Positions 1 through 5,372 of a DNA stretch of 5,372 bases are shown here, in pieces. The stretch comes from an uncultured Eubacteriales bacterium (GTDB taxonomy: Bacteria; Bacillota; Clostridia; Oscillospirales; RGIG7773), in the NCBI GenBank assembly GCA_934541205.1, contig CAKTDK010000130.1, positions 1 to 5,372 of the forward strand, written 5' to 3'. The stretch's first letter is position 1. Each line of letters begins with the position of its first letter. Both the position numbers and the translations under genes were made by a program. Below the pieces are notes generated by a model, which was given only the letters and a program-made list of their open reading frames with translations, did not search any database and had not been told where the DNA came from.

Positions 1-633
1 ATTTTTGGCATATCAATGCAAAATCATCAGGGATATGCAAAAGATAAATATGAAAATTATAATAAAGACGTCGAAGTTTTAACTGATATAGGAGAAGAAA
101 ATAAAGAAATTCTTGAAAGTTATGCGCAAGGGGTCTATGACGCTGACAAAGCGTTGGGCAGCCTTTTAAAATATCTTGAAAAATCAGACAGGGAAACCAT
201 AGTACTGTTTTTCGGCGACCATCTTCCTACTTTGGGACCGAATAATAAAGTATATGTTGATACGGGATATGTAAGCAAAGATAAAAACTGGAATATTGAA
301 GAAACTAAAAATATGTTTTCTACGCCGTATCTTATTTGGAGCAATAAAAAAGATTTAAATAATTCACGAAATAAAAATAATACTATAGGCGCCTATGTTC
401 TCGGAGAACAATTGCTTGAAGCCGCAAATATACCAAAATATCCGGTATTTAAATTTATTGAAGAATTTAAAACTGTTTGTCATGCATATAACGGATATTT
501 ATTTATTGATGAAAACAATGTTGCGTATAATAAATTTCAAAATAAAGAAGCAAGCGAATTTTTTAAAAATCATAAAATTATAACCTACGATTTGATAATA
601 GGAAAAAAATATTTTTCAACTTTGTTTAAATAA
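1..633 (+). CDS. LtaS/MdoB-family membrane sulfatase-fold phosphotransferase, C-terminal part (5' end outside window)
   Basis: The reading frame is open from base 1 to a TAA at 631-633, giving 210 residues. The ATG at 16 is internal: the five codons before it (IFGIS) are in frame and continue the family motif, so the true start lies upstream. Visible motifs are MQNHQGY (residues 6-12), whose His matches the substrate-binding His of lipoteichoic acid synthases, then DADKALGSLL (about 47-56) and FFGDHLP (about 70-76), whose Asp-His pair is a metal ligand in this alkaline-phosphatase/sulfatase fold. The Thr nucleophile and the N-terminal membrane helices would lie upstream. Family members move glycerol-phosphate or similar groups from phosphatidylglycerol onto surface glycolipids or polymers, on the outer face of the membrane. 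The polymer made here cannot be told from this fragment, and other COG1368-type functions remain possible. A hairpin follows six bases after the stop. Confidence 0.85.
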   Translation: MFGISMQNHQGYAKDKYENYNKDVEVLTDIGEENKEILESYAQGVYDADKALGSLLKYLEKSDRETIVLFFGDHLPTLGPNNKVYVDTGYVSKDKNWNIEETKNMFSTPYLIWSNKKDLNNSRNKNNTIGAYVLGEQLLEAANIPKYPVFKFIEEFKTVCHAYNGYLFIDENNVAYNKFQNKEASEFFKNHKIITYDLIIGKKYFSTLFK

Positions 634-638
634 AACAA

Positions 639-667
639 CCCCGCTGATTAAAAAATAAACAGCGGGG
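639..667. terminator. GC-rich hairpin after the sulfatase gene, candidate (bidirectional) terminator
   Basis: A perfect 8-bp stem, CCCCGCTG (639-646) and CAGCGGGG (660-667), encloses a 13-base A/T loop and starts six bases after the stop of the upstream gene. On the + strand the stem is followed by AAATTTATATAAAA, which is a poor U-tract. On the - strand it is followed by TTGTTTTATTT, which is a better one. The position fits the end of the sulfatase transcript, but the tail suits minus-strand transcription better. It may work both ways or act as a 3'-end stabilising hairpin. Confidence 0.6.
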
Positions 668-680
668 AAATTTATATAAA

Positions 681-702
681 AGGCTTATAAATTTATAAGC
701 CT
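681..702. repeat. Perfect 22-bp palindrome in the intergenic region
   Basis: The half-site AGGCTTATAAA (681-691) is followed directly by its exact reverse complement TTTATAAGCCT (692-702), so all eleven base pairs match with no spacer. As RNA it could fold into a 9-bp stem with an AATT loop. The nearest T-run (719-724) begins 16 bases after the stem, which is too far for a normal intrinsic terminator. It sits 13 bases after the preceding hairpin and about 100 bases upstream of the pyrH promoter. It could be a dimeric regulator's operator, a second 3'-end hairpin or a small dispersed repeat; nothing in the window decides between these. Confidence 0.7.
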
Positions 703-798
703 GCACTAATATAATATGTTTTTTGTTTTACGATGTTAAAAATAAAAAATGTGAAAAAATAAAAATAAATTTTATTTAATAAAAATTTCTATATTAAG

Positions 799-827
799 TT
801 GAAAAAAACAGGTTTTTATTGTAAAAT
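799..827 (+). promoter_or_regulatory. Predicted sigma-A-type promoter of the pyrH operon
   Basis: A -35 box TTGAAA (799-804) and a -10 box TAAAAT (822-827) are separated by 17 bases, the optimal spacing, and each differs from consensus at one position. Transcription would begin near 834, leaving a leader of only about 26 bases before the pyrH ATG at 860. That is too short for a riboswitch or a pyrimidine attenuator. A/T-rich DNA with A-runs lies upstream (about 738-785) and could serve as an UP-like element. No other promoter as good is apparent between 634 and 859. Confidence 0.6.
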
Positions 828-859
828 AATAAAGATAAAAAATATTTAGGAGTTTTTCT

Positions 860-1576
860 ATGAATCTGAAATATAAACGCATACTTTTAAAACTAAGCGG
901 CGAAGCTTTGGCAGGAGATAAAAAATTCGGACTTGATTATAAAATAGTTACAGATATTTGTAAAAGTATAAAAGAATGCGCCGATCTTGGAGTTGAAATC
1001 GCTATAGTAGTAGGCGGCGGAAATTTTTGGCGCGGAAGAAGTTCCGGCGCAATGGACAGAACCAGAGCCGATCATATAGGAATGCTTGGAACTACTATGA
1101 ATGCCTTGGCAATAGCTGATGTACTTGAAGAACTCGGCGCTGTAGTAAGGGTCCAGACTGCGATTGCTATGCAAGCTGTTGCAGAACCTTATATAAGAAA
1201 CAGAGCGGTAAGACACCTTGAAAAAGGCAGAATAGTTATTTTTGGATGCGGAACCGGAAATCCATTTTTTTCTACGGATACTGCTGCAACTTTAAGAGCT
1301 GCTGAAATAGAAGCTGATATAGTATTTAAAGCTACTATGGTTGACGGTGTTTATGACTGCGACCCAAATAAATTTGAAAATGCGAAGAAGTTTGACATTA
1401 TTTCTTTTAATGACGTTCTTTCAATGAATTTAGCTGTTATGGACAGTACTGCAGCTTCTCTTGCTATGGATAATAATCTGCCTATTCTTGTATTTAATTT
1501 AAAAGATCCTGAAAATATAAAAAAGGCGGTATTAGGTGAAAATATCGGCACATTAGTTTATAAGGAGGAAAAATAA
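860..1576 (+). CDS. pyrH: UMP kinase (uridylate kinase)
   Basis: This 238-residue protein has the usual length of bacterial UMP kinases (about 235-245). It phosphorylates UMP to UDP with ATP in the cytoplasm, a step that commits pyrimidines to RNA, DNA and UDP-sugar synthesis. It belongs to the amino acid kinase fold, not the eukaryotic UMP/CMP kinase fold. Motifs in order: LLKLSGEAL (9-17, phosphate-binding Lys), [10 protein letters not shown] (50-59), [16 protein letters not shown] (69-84, UMP site), [15 protein letters not shown] (129-143) and [13 protein letters not shown] (157-169, ATP site). The ATG at 860 is chosen because AGGAG (848-852) lies seven bases upstream and the family's N-terminal beta strand begins at once. 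It is the first gene of the operon here. In many Firmicutes rpsB and tsf precede pyrH, but the preceding gene here is an unrelated sulfatase. The stop is one base before frr, so the two are translationally linked. Confidence 0.97.
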   Translation: MNLKYKRILLKLSGEALAGDKKFGLDYKIVTDICKSIKECADLGVEIAIVVGGGNFWRGRSSGAMDRTRADHIGMLGTTMNALAIADVLEELGAVVRVQTAIAMQAVAEPYIRNRAVRHLEKGRIVIFGCGTGNPFFSTDTAATLRAAEIEADIVFKATMVDGVYDCDPNKFENAKKFDIISFNDVLSMNLAVMDSTAASLAMDNNLPILVFNLKDPENIKKAVLGENIGTLVYKEEK

Positions 1577-1577
1577 T

Positions 1578-2123
1578 ATGCTTACAAAATACGAAGAAAA
1601 AATGAACAAAACAATAACTGTGCTTCAGGATGAATTTATTTCAATCCGCGCAGGAAGAGCAAATCCAAACATCCTTGATAAGGTAAAGGTAGATTATTAC
1701 GGAAGTGAAACTCCGATAAACCAACTTGCCGGTATTTCTGTAGCAGAGGCAAGAGTACTTGTTATCCAGCCTTACGATGTATCTATAGTATCTGCTGTTG
1801 AAAAGGCTATTTATGCTGCTGATTTAGGGTTAAATCCTCAGTCCGACGGCAAAGTTATAAGAATTGCATTTCCTCCTCTTACAGAAGAAAGACGTAAAGA
1901 ATTAGGAAAATCTATATCAAAAATCGGAGAAGATTCAAAAGTTGCAATAAGGTCTATAAGAAGAGATGCCAATGATTCTTTCAAGAATATGAAGAAAAAC
2001 GGTGAAATTACAGAAGATGAACTAAAATCAAATGAGGAAAAAGTTCAAAAAATGACTGATAAATTTTGTTCAATAATTGATGATATGGTTCAGAAAAAAC
2101 AAAAAGAAATTCTTGAAATTTAA
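1578..2123 (+). CDS. frr: Ribosome recycling factor
   Basis: The 181-residue product is near the family norm of about 185. Together with EF-G it splits the post-termination ribosome so that subunits can be reused. Domain I is a three-helix bundle built from residues 1 to about 30 and about 105 to 181. Domain II is the beta-rich insertion between them. Visible conserved stretches are FISIRAGRANPNILD (20-34), VLVIQPYD (59-66), IRIAFPPLTEERRKEL (93-108) and VAIRSIRRDAND (121-132), the last holding the basic helix that contacts 23S rRNA. The start is set by AAGGAGG (1562-1568), which lies inside the last codons of pyrH and nine bases before the ATG. Only one base separates the pyrH stop from this ATG, so translational coupling is likely. 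A GC-rich hairpin begins five bases after the stop. Confidence 0.97.
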   Translation: MLTKYEEKMNKTITVLQDEFISIRAGRANPNILDKVKVDYYGSETPINQLAGISVAEARVLVIQPYDVSIVSAVEKAIYAADLGLNPQSDGKVIRIAFPPLTEERRKELGKSISKIGEDSKVAIRSIRRDANDSFKNMKKNGEITEDELKSNEEKVQKMTDKFCSIIDDMVQKKQKEILEI

Positions 2124-2127
2124 TATT

Positions 2128-2151
2128 AAGCCCCTCTTGTCGGAGGGGCTT
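2128..2151 (+). terminator. Intra-operon hairpin between frr and uppS, possible leaky terminator
   Basis: The stem AAGCCCCTC (2128-2136) pairs exactly with GAGGGGCTT (2143-2151) around a six-base loop, TTGTCG. This is the usual shape of a Firmicute intrinsic terminator, but the tail after the GC pairs is only TTTATGCC, so the U-tract is short and broken. It lies between frr and uppS, with the uppS ribosome binding site only 14 bases further on and little room for a new promoter. Partial termination or a processing/stability element that lowers uppS-rseP expression relative to pyrH-frr fits best. This is inferred from sequence only. Confidence 0.6.
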
Positions 2152-2175
2152 TATGCCAGTTTATGAGGTGAACAA

Positions 2176-2901
2176 ATGGACAGCTATTTTGACAAAATTG
2201 ATAAAAATAATCTTCCGCAGCATATTGCAGTTATTATGGACGGAAACGGAAGATGGGCAAAAAACAAATTAAAACCGCGTACATTCGGACATGTTGAAGG
2301 AGAAAAAAATTTAAGAAAGATTTCAAGATACTGCAACAAAATCGGAATAAAATATTTAACGGCCTATGCTTTTTCCACAGAAAATTGGAAAAGACCAAAA
2401 ACCGAAGTAGACACATTAATGAGACTGTTTAATAATTTTATTGACGAAATGCTCAGTGATTACGATGAAAATTTAGTCATTCGTTTTATAGGAGAAAAAA
2501 CTCGTCTTGGAAAAGTACTTCAAAAAAAGATGGAACAGGTTGAAGAAATGACTAAAGACAATACAGGAACAGTCGTTACATTAGCAATAAATTATGGCGG
2601 AAGAGATGAAATAACAAGAGCCGTAAAAACTATAGGAAAAGAGATTGAAAACAATAAATTAAAGCCTGAAGAAATTACAGAAGATTTGATAAGTTCTTAT
2701 TTAGATACTTCATATATGCCTGATCCGGATTTGGTTATTCGTCCATCAGGAGAACTTAGAATTTCGAATTATCTTTTATGGCAGATTGCTTATTCGGAAT
2801 TTTGGTATTCTGATATTTTATGGCCCGATTTTTCTGAAGAAGATTTAAACAAAGCTATTTATGATTATCAGCAAAGAAACAGACGATTTGGAGGAATTTG
2901 A
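2176..2901 (+). CDS. uppS: Di-trans,poly-cis-undecaprenyl diphosphate synthase (isoprenyl transferase)
   Basis: The 241-residue protein is a cis-prenyltransferase. It adds isopentenyl diphosphate units to farnesyl diphosphate to make the C55 carrier lipid used for peptidoglycan and wall polymers. Motifs: HIAVIMDGNGRWAK (16-29) with the Mg2+-binding Asp22, FGHVEG (37-42), AYAFSTENWKRP (63-74) with the Ser, Asn, Trp and Arg of the active-site loop, LAINYGGRDEI (136-146) and DLVIRPSGELRISN (185-198) with the Arg residues that hold the IPP diphosphate. Next comes LLWQIAYSEFWYSDILWPDF, with Glu208 at the usual metal-site position. RPSGE replaces the RTGGE/RTSGE of well-studied enzymes, which looks like a tolerated variation. 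The start is supported by GAGGTG (2165-2170), five bases upstream. The stop TGA overlaps the cdsA ATG by one base. Dehydrodolichyl-type or short-chain cis-prenyltransferases are less likely given this operon. Confidence 0.96.
   Translation: MDSYFDKIDKNNLPQHIAVIMDGNGRWAKNKLKPRTFGHVEGEKNLRKISRYCNKIGIKYLTAYAFSTENWKRPKTEVDTLMRLFNNFIDEMLSDYDENLVIRFIGEKTRLGKVLQKKMEQVEEMTKDNTGTVVTLAINYGGRDEITRAVKTIGKEIENNKLKPEEITEDLISSYLDTSYMPDPDLVIRPSGELRISNYLLWQIAYSEFWYSDILWPDFSEEDLNKAIYDYQQRNRRFGGI
2890..2894 (+). promoter_or_regulatory. Ribosome binding site that decides the cdsA start
   Basis: GGAGG lies inside the last codons of uppS. It is six bases before the ATG at 2901 but only three before the in-frame TTG at 2898. 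The spacing favours the ATG, which gives a TGATG stop-start overlap with uppS. Confidence 0.7.
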
Positions 2902-3707
2902 TGTTTAAGCGTTGTTTAACAGCGGTAATATTTTTTATTCTCATATTGCCAATGTTTATTTGGAATGATACTATTATATTAAATGTTACTGTTGCTGTAT
3001 TTTCCGGAATTTCTGCATACGAAGTTTTTAAAATAACTAAAATTAAAAGCTATTTCATATTTATATTAAATGTTGCCATAGCCGGCATTATTCCGTTATT
3101 ATATTCTGTACTTGAAGAATATATATTAATAATTTGTATAGCTTATATCATTATTCTTTTTATTTATTTTATAATAAACAATAATAATATAACTTTCATA
3201 ACTATTGCCCAAGTATTTTTTCTTGAGTTTTATGTTACTGTCTTTTTCTCAAGCATATTATCTGTAAGAAATCTTGAAAATGGTGGTCTTTACTTATTTT
3301 TCTTGATTTTTATTTCTGCATGGATAACAGATATATTTGCGTATTTTACTGGTTTTTTAATAGGAAAACATAAGCTCTGTCCGACAATTAGCCCTAAGAA
3401 AACTATTGAAGGTTCTGTAGGTGGCATTGTATTTACTGTAGCTGCTTATATAATTTATAGCTTTATACTTAAAAATAAATTTGGTATAAATGTAAATTAC
3501 TTTACACTTATTGCACTTGGATTTTTATCTTCGGTTATAAGCCAAATTGGAGATTTGAGCGCATCTTTAATAAAAAGATATTATAATGTAAAAGATTACG
3601 GAAAAATACTTCCCGGTCACGGGGGAATAATGGATAGGTTTGACAGCGTATTATTCGTAGCTCCTTTAATATACTGCTATTGTTCTTTATTTACTGTTTT
3701 TAATTAA
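2901..3707 (+). CDS. cdsA: Phosphatidate cytidylyltransferase (CDP-diglyceride synthase)
   Basis: This 268-residue polytopic membrane enzyme makes CDP-diacylglycerol from phosphatidic acid and CTP, the branch point to phosphatidylglycerol, cardiolipin and other phospholipids. Hydrophobic segments lie at about 5-20, 24-42, 51-70, 74-92, 98-121, 129-153, 173-191, 201-218 and 248-266. The CDS family signature is complete at 222-248: SLIKR, four residues, KDYGKILPGHGG, then IMDRFD with the metal-binding Asp residues. A second conserved stretch, WITDIFAYFTG (141-151), is followed by the cytoplasmic CPTISPKKTIEG (160-171). The frame also allows a TTG start one codon earlier (2898), but the ATG at 2901 has the better Shine-Dalgarno spacing. 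It overlaps uppS by one base and is followed by dxr after 15 bases. The length and the many Ile/Phe codons are ordinary for a low-GC Firmicute. Confidence 0.95.
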   Translation: MFKRCLTAVIFFILILPMFIWNDTIILNVTVAVFSGISAYEVFKITKIKSYFIFILNVAIAGIIPLLYSVLEEYILIICIAYIIILFIYFIINNNNITFITIAQVFFLEFYVTVFFSSILSVRNLENGGLYLFFLIFISAWITDIFAYFTGFLIGKHKLCPTISPKKTIEGSVGGIVFTVAAYIIYSFILKNKFGINVNYFTLIALGFLSSVISQIGDLSASLIKRYYNVKDYGKILPGHGGIMDRFDSVLFVAPLIYCYCSLFTVFN

Positions 3708-3722
3708 TTTTGAGGTGCTGAT

Positions 3723-4868
3723 ATGGATTTAAAAATATCTGTTCTTGGATCTACCGGTTCTATAGGTACTCAAACTCTTGAAATTGCAAGAGAGCATAAT
3801 ATTAAAATAGAAACTTTATCCGCAAATAAAAATATTAAGCTGCTTGAAAAGCAAATTCGTGAATTTGATGTAAAAAAAGTCTGTGTTTTTGAAGAAAAAT
3901 ACGCTAAAGAATTAAAAGAAAATATAAAAGATTTAGACTGCAAGGTATTATCGGGAATGGAAGGGCTTTGTGAAACCGGAGCATATAATAATTCCGATAT
4001 AGTAGTTACGGCAGTAGTCGGAATGGTAGGACTTTTACCCACTCTTGAATGCATAAAAAACAAAAAAAAAATTGCTCTTGCCAATAAGGAAACACTTGTA
4101 ACAGCCGGAGAAATCGTTATAAATGAGGCTAAAAAAAATAATATAAAAATTCTTCCCGTAGACAGCGAGCACGGCGCTATTTTTCAATGCCTTCAGGGAA
4201 ACGATAAAAACTCTGTTCGAAAAATTATTCTTACAGCATCGGGAGGACCTTTTTTTGGCAAAGATAAAAATTTTTTAAAAAAAGTTACTAAAGAGGATGC
4301 TTTAAAACATCCAAACTGGACTATGGGAAATAAAATTACAATTGACAGCGCAACACTTATGAATAAAGGTCTTGAATTTATTGAAGCAAAATGGCTTTTT
4401 GATGTACTTCCTTCACAGATAGAAATTGTTGTACACCGTGAAAGCGTTATACATTCAATGGTTGAATACTGTGACGGAAGTATAATTGCTCAGCTTGGAG
4501 CTCCTGATATGAAACTTCCTATCCAATATGCTCTTACTTATCCAAAAAGATATGAATGTTTTTCCAAAAAGCTTGATATAATTAAATATGGTCAATTATC
4601 ATTTTATCCTCCGGATGAAGATACCTTTACTTGTCTTTCCGCCTGTAAAAAAGCTATTAATATCGGTGGCACTATGCCAAGCGCGGTAAACGGAGCAAAT
4701 GAAACGGCTGTATCGCTGTTTTTAGATGATAAAATTCAATTCTATGACATTTTTGAGCTTGTAAATTCTGTTTTGGAAAATCATAAAGTTATTTTAAATC
4801 CTTCTTTAAACGATATTTTACAAGCTGATAAATGGGCTAGAGAATTTATTATTGATCAAATACATTAA
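3723..4868 (+). CDS. dxr: 1-deoxy-D-xylulose 5-phosphate reductoisomerase
   Basis: The 381-residue enzyme converts DXP to 2-C-methyl-D-erythritol 4-phosphate with NADPH and a divalent metal. This is the first committed step of the non-mevalonate isoprenoid pathway and the target of fosmidomycin. Motifs: the NADPH loop VLGSTGSIG (7-15), ALANKETLV (118-126), LPVDSEHGAIFQ (144-155) with metal ligands Asp147 and Glu149, TASGGPF (171-177), HPNWTMG (196-202), IDSATLMNKGLEFIEA (207-222) with the third ligand Glu218, and the flexible-loop region HRESVIHSMVEY (238-249). All expected catalytic residues are present and the length is normal. The ATG at 3723 has GAGGTG (3712-3717) five bases upstream. Its presence shows that this organism uses the MEP pathway and supplies precursors to UppS two genes upstream. 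A ten-A run at 4062-4071 lies within the coding sequence and does not break the frame. Confidence 0.97.
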   Translation: MDLKISVLGSTGSIGTQTLEIAREHNIKIETLSANKNIKLLEKQIREFDVKKVCVFEEKYAKELKENIKDLDCKVLSGMEGLCETGAYNNSDIVVTAVVGMVGLLPTLECIKNKKKIALANKETLVTAGEIVINEAKKNNIKILPVDSEHGAIFQCLQGNDKNSVRKIILTASGGPFFGKDKNFLKKVTKEDALKHPNWTMGNKITIDSATLMNKGLEFIEAKWLFDVLPSQIEIVVHRESVIHSMVEYCDGSIIAQLGAPDMKLPIQYALTYPKRYECFSKKLDIIKYGQLSFYPPDEDTFTCLSACKKAINIGGTMPSAVNGANETAVSLFLDDKIQFYDIFELVNSVLENHKVILNPSLNDILQADKWAREFIIDQIH

Positions 4869-4883
4869 CTCAAGGAGATATAA

Positions 4884-5372
4884 ATGAGTACTATTTTTAC
4901 AATATTGATTGCTTTACTTATTTTTTGCTTTCTTATTTTTATACACGAATTTGGACATTTCATTGTTGCAAAACTCTGCAAAATAAAAGTCAATGAATTT
5001 GCGCTTGGAATGGGACCAACGTTATTTAAGTTCAAAAAAAAAGAAACTCTTTATTCATTAAAGCTCTTTCCTGTAGGCGGTTACTGCGCTATGGAAGGTG
5101 AAGATGAAGAAAGCAGTGATGAAAATGCTTTTAATAATAAAAGCGTTTGGAAAAGAATTTTAGTGGTTATAGCAGGAGCTTTTATGAATATTTTGCTTGG
5201 ACTTATTCTTGTTTTTGTTTCTGTTGTTGCAACTCCTGCACAAAATGGTTTTCCTTCAACTGTTATTGACCATTTTAAAGAAAGTCCTGTTTCAGATACC
5301 TATTTGAAAAAAGGAGATAAAATAATAAAAATCAATAATCAATCTGTTTATATCGCAAACGATATAAATTTT
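4884..5372 (+). CDS. rseP: RseP/RasP-family site-2 intramembrane zinc metalloprotease, N-terminal part (3' end outside window)
   Basis: The frame is open from the ATG at 4884 to the last base, giving 163 residues of a protein normally about 340-450 long. The start is supported by AAGGAG (4872-4877), six bases upstream, and by a first hydrophobic helix at about residues 4-20 that leads straight into the zinc motif HEFGH (21-25). Other family marks are FPVGGY (62-67), an acidic loop GEDEESSDE (72-80), and a second hydrophobic segment (about 92-116) with GAFMN (98-102), typical of the GxxxN region. A PDZ domain begins at about 124 (SPVSDTYLKKGDKIIKINN). The second zinc ligand motif (LDG-type) would lie beyond the window. 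These proteases cut within the membrane, for example anti-sigma factors and signal-peptide remnants. Its place after dxr, with a 15-base gap, matches rasP in Bacillus subtilis. The substrate here is unknown. Confidence 0.95.
   Translation, partial: MSTIFTILIALLIFCFLIFIHEFGHFIVAKLCKIKVNEFALGMGPTLFKFKKKETLYSLKLFPVGGYCAMEGEDEESSDENAFNNKSVWKRILVVIAGAFMNILLGLILVFVSVVATPAQNGFPSTVIDHFKESPVSDTYLKKGDKIIKINNQSVYIANDINF

Noticed and set aside
395..583. 62-codon + strand open frame overlapping the sulfatase gene in another frame
   Set aside because: It lies wholly within the sulfatase coding region, has no Shine-Dalgarno sequence and has a Lys/Asn/Ile-rich translation typical of out-of-frame AT-rich DNA.
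710..715. TATAAT hexamer between the palindrome and pyrH, possible -10 box
   Set aside because: The position 17 bases upstream reads ATAAAT (687-692), inside the palindrome, with no resemblance to a -35 box, and there is no extended -10 TG. The TTGAAA/TAAAAT pair at 799-827 is much better.
751..762. GTG-Lys-Lys-stop mini-ORF upstream of pyrH, possible leader peptide
   Set aside because: It lies upstream of the predicted promoter, has no ribosome binding site and is expected by chance in this A-rich stretch.
763..777. Small inverted repeat of AAATAAA and TTTATTT
   Set aside because: Seven A/T-only pairs are expected by chance in a region composed almost entirely of A and T.
893..1216. 107-codon open frame on the minus strand inside pyrH
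   Set aside because: It is fully antisense to a clearly conserved gene, its translation is Ser/Tyr-rich and resembles no family, and it is best explained as a codon-bias shadow.
2185..2203. RPSGE in UppS instead of RTGGE/RTSGE as a possible loss of function (residues 189-193)
   Set aside because: The coordinates given are approximate to the protein, not the DNA (the motif is encoded near 2740-2754). The Arg residues, Ser, Asn and Glu around it are intact, so a functional family variant is the simplest reading.
3770..4084. 104-codon open frame on the minus strand inside dxr
   Set aside because: It is antisense to conserved dxr motifs, with low-complexity Ser/Phe-rich translation and no recognisable domain.

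Overview
The window is AT-rich (roughly two thirds A+T by eye), every gene lies on the + strand, and most are preceded by strong Shine-Dalgarno sequences of the AGGAG or GAGGTG type. The gene order pyrH-frr-uppS-cdsA-dxr-rseP is a conserved chromosomal block best known from Firmicutes. With the LtaS-type sulfatase at the left edge, this points to a low-GC Firmicute, most likely a member of the Clostridia. The genus cannot be read from this window.

Layout: 1-633 is the C-terminal part of a membrane-bound LtaS/MdoB-family phosphotransferase (sulfatase fold), cut by the window start. Bases 634-859 hold no gene. They contain a GC-rich hairpin (639-667), a perfect 22-bp palindrome (681-702), a very A/T-rich stretch and a good sigma-A-type promoter (799-827). 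From 860 to the right edge runs a tight operon: UMP kinase (pyrH), ribosome recycling factor (frr), a GC-rich hairpin with a weak T-tract (2128-2151), undecaprenyl diphosphate synthase (uppS), phosphatidate cytidylyltransferase (cdsA), DXP reductoisomerase (dxr) and the N-terminal part of a site-2 intramembrane zinc protease (rseP/rasP), cut by the window end.

How the genes fit together: pyrH supplies UDP for RNA and for the nucleotide sugars of the wall, and frr recycles ribosomes. dxr makes MEP, the committed intermediate of isoprenoid synthesis. Its C5 products feed UppS, which builds the C55 carrier lipid for peptidoglycan and wall polymers. cdsA makes CDP-diacylglycerol, the precursor of phosphatidylglycerol, which is the glycerol-phosphate donor for LtaS-type enzymes. 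RseP-type proteases release membrane-anchored regulators or clear signal-peptide remnants. The theme is envelope precursor supply coupled to translation and nucleotide supply.

I see no sign of a new biological system here. All seven genes belong to well-known families and keep the key residues visible in the window. What deserves a second look is in the non-coding DNA: the two inverted repeats upstream of pyrH, and the hairpin between frr and uppS.
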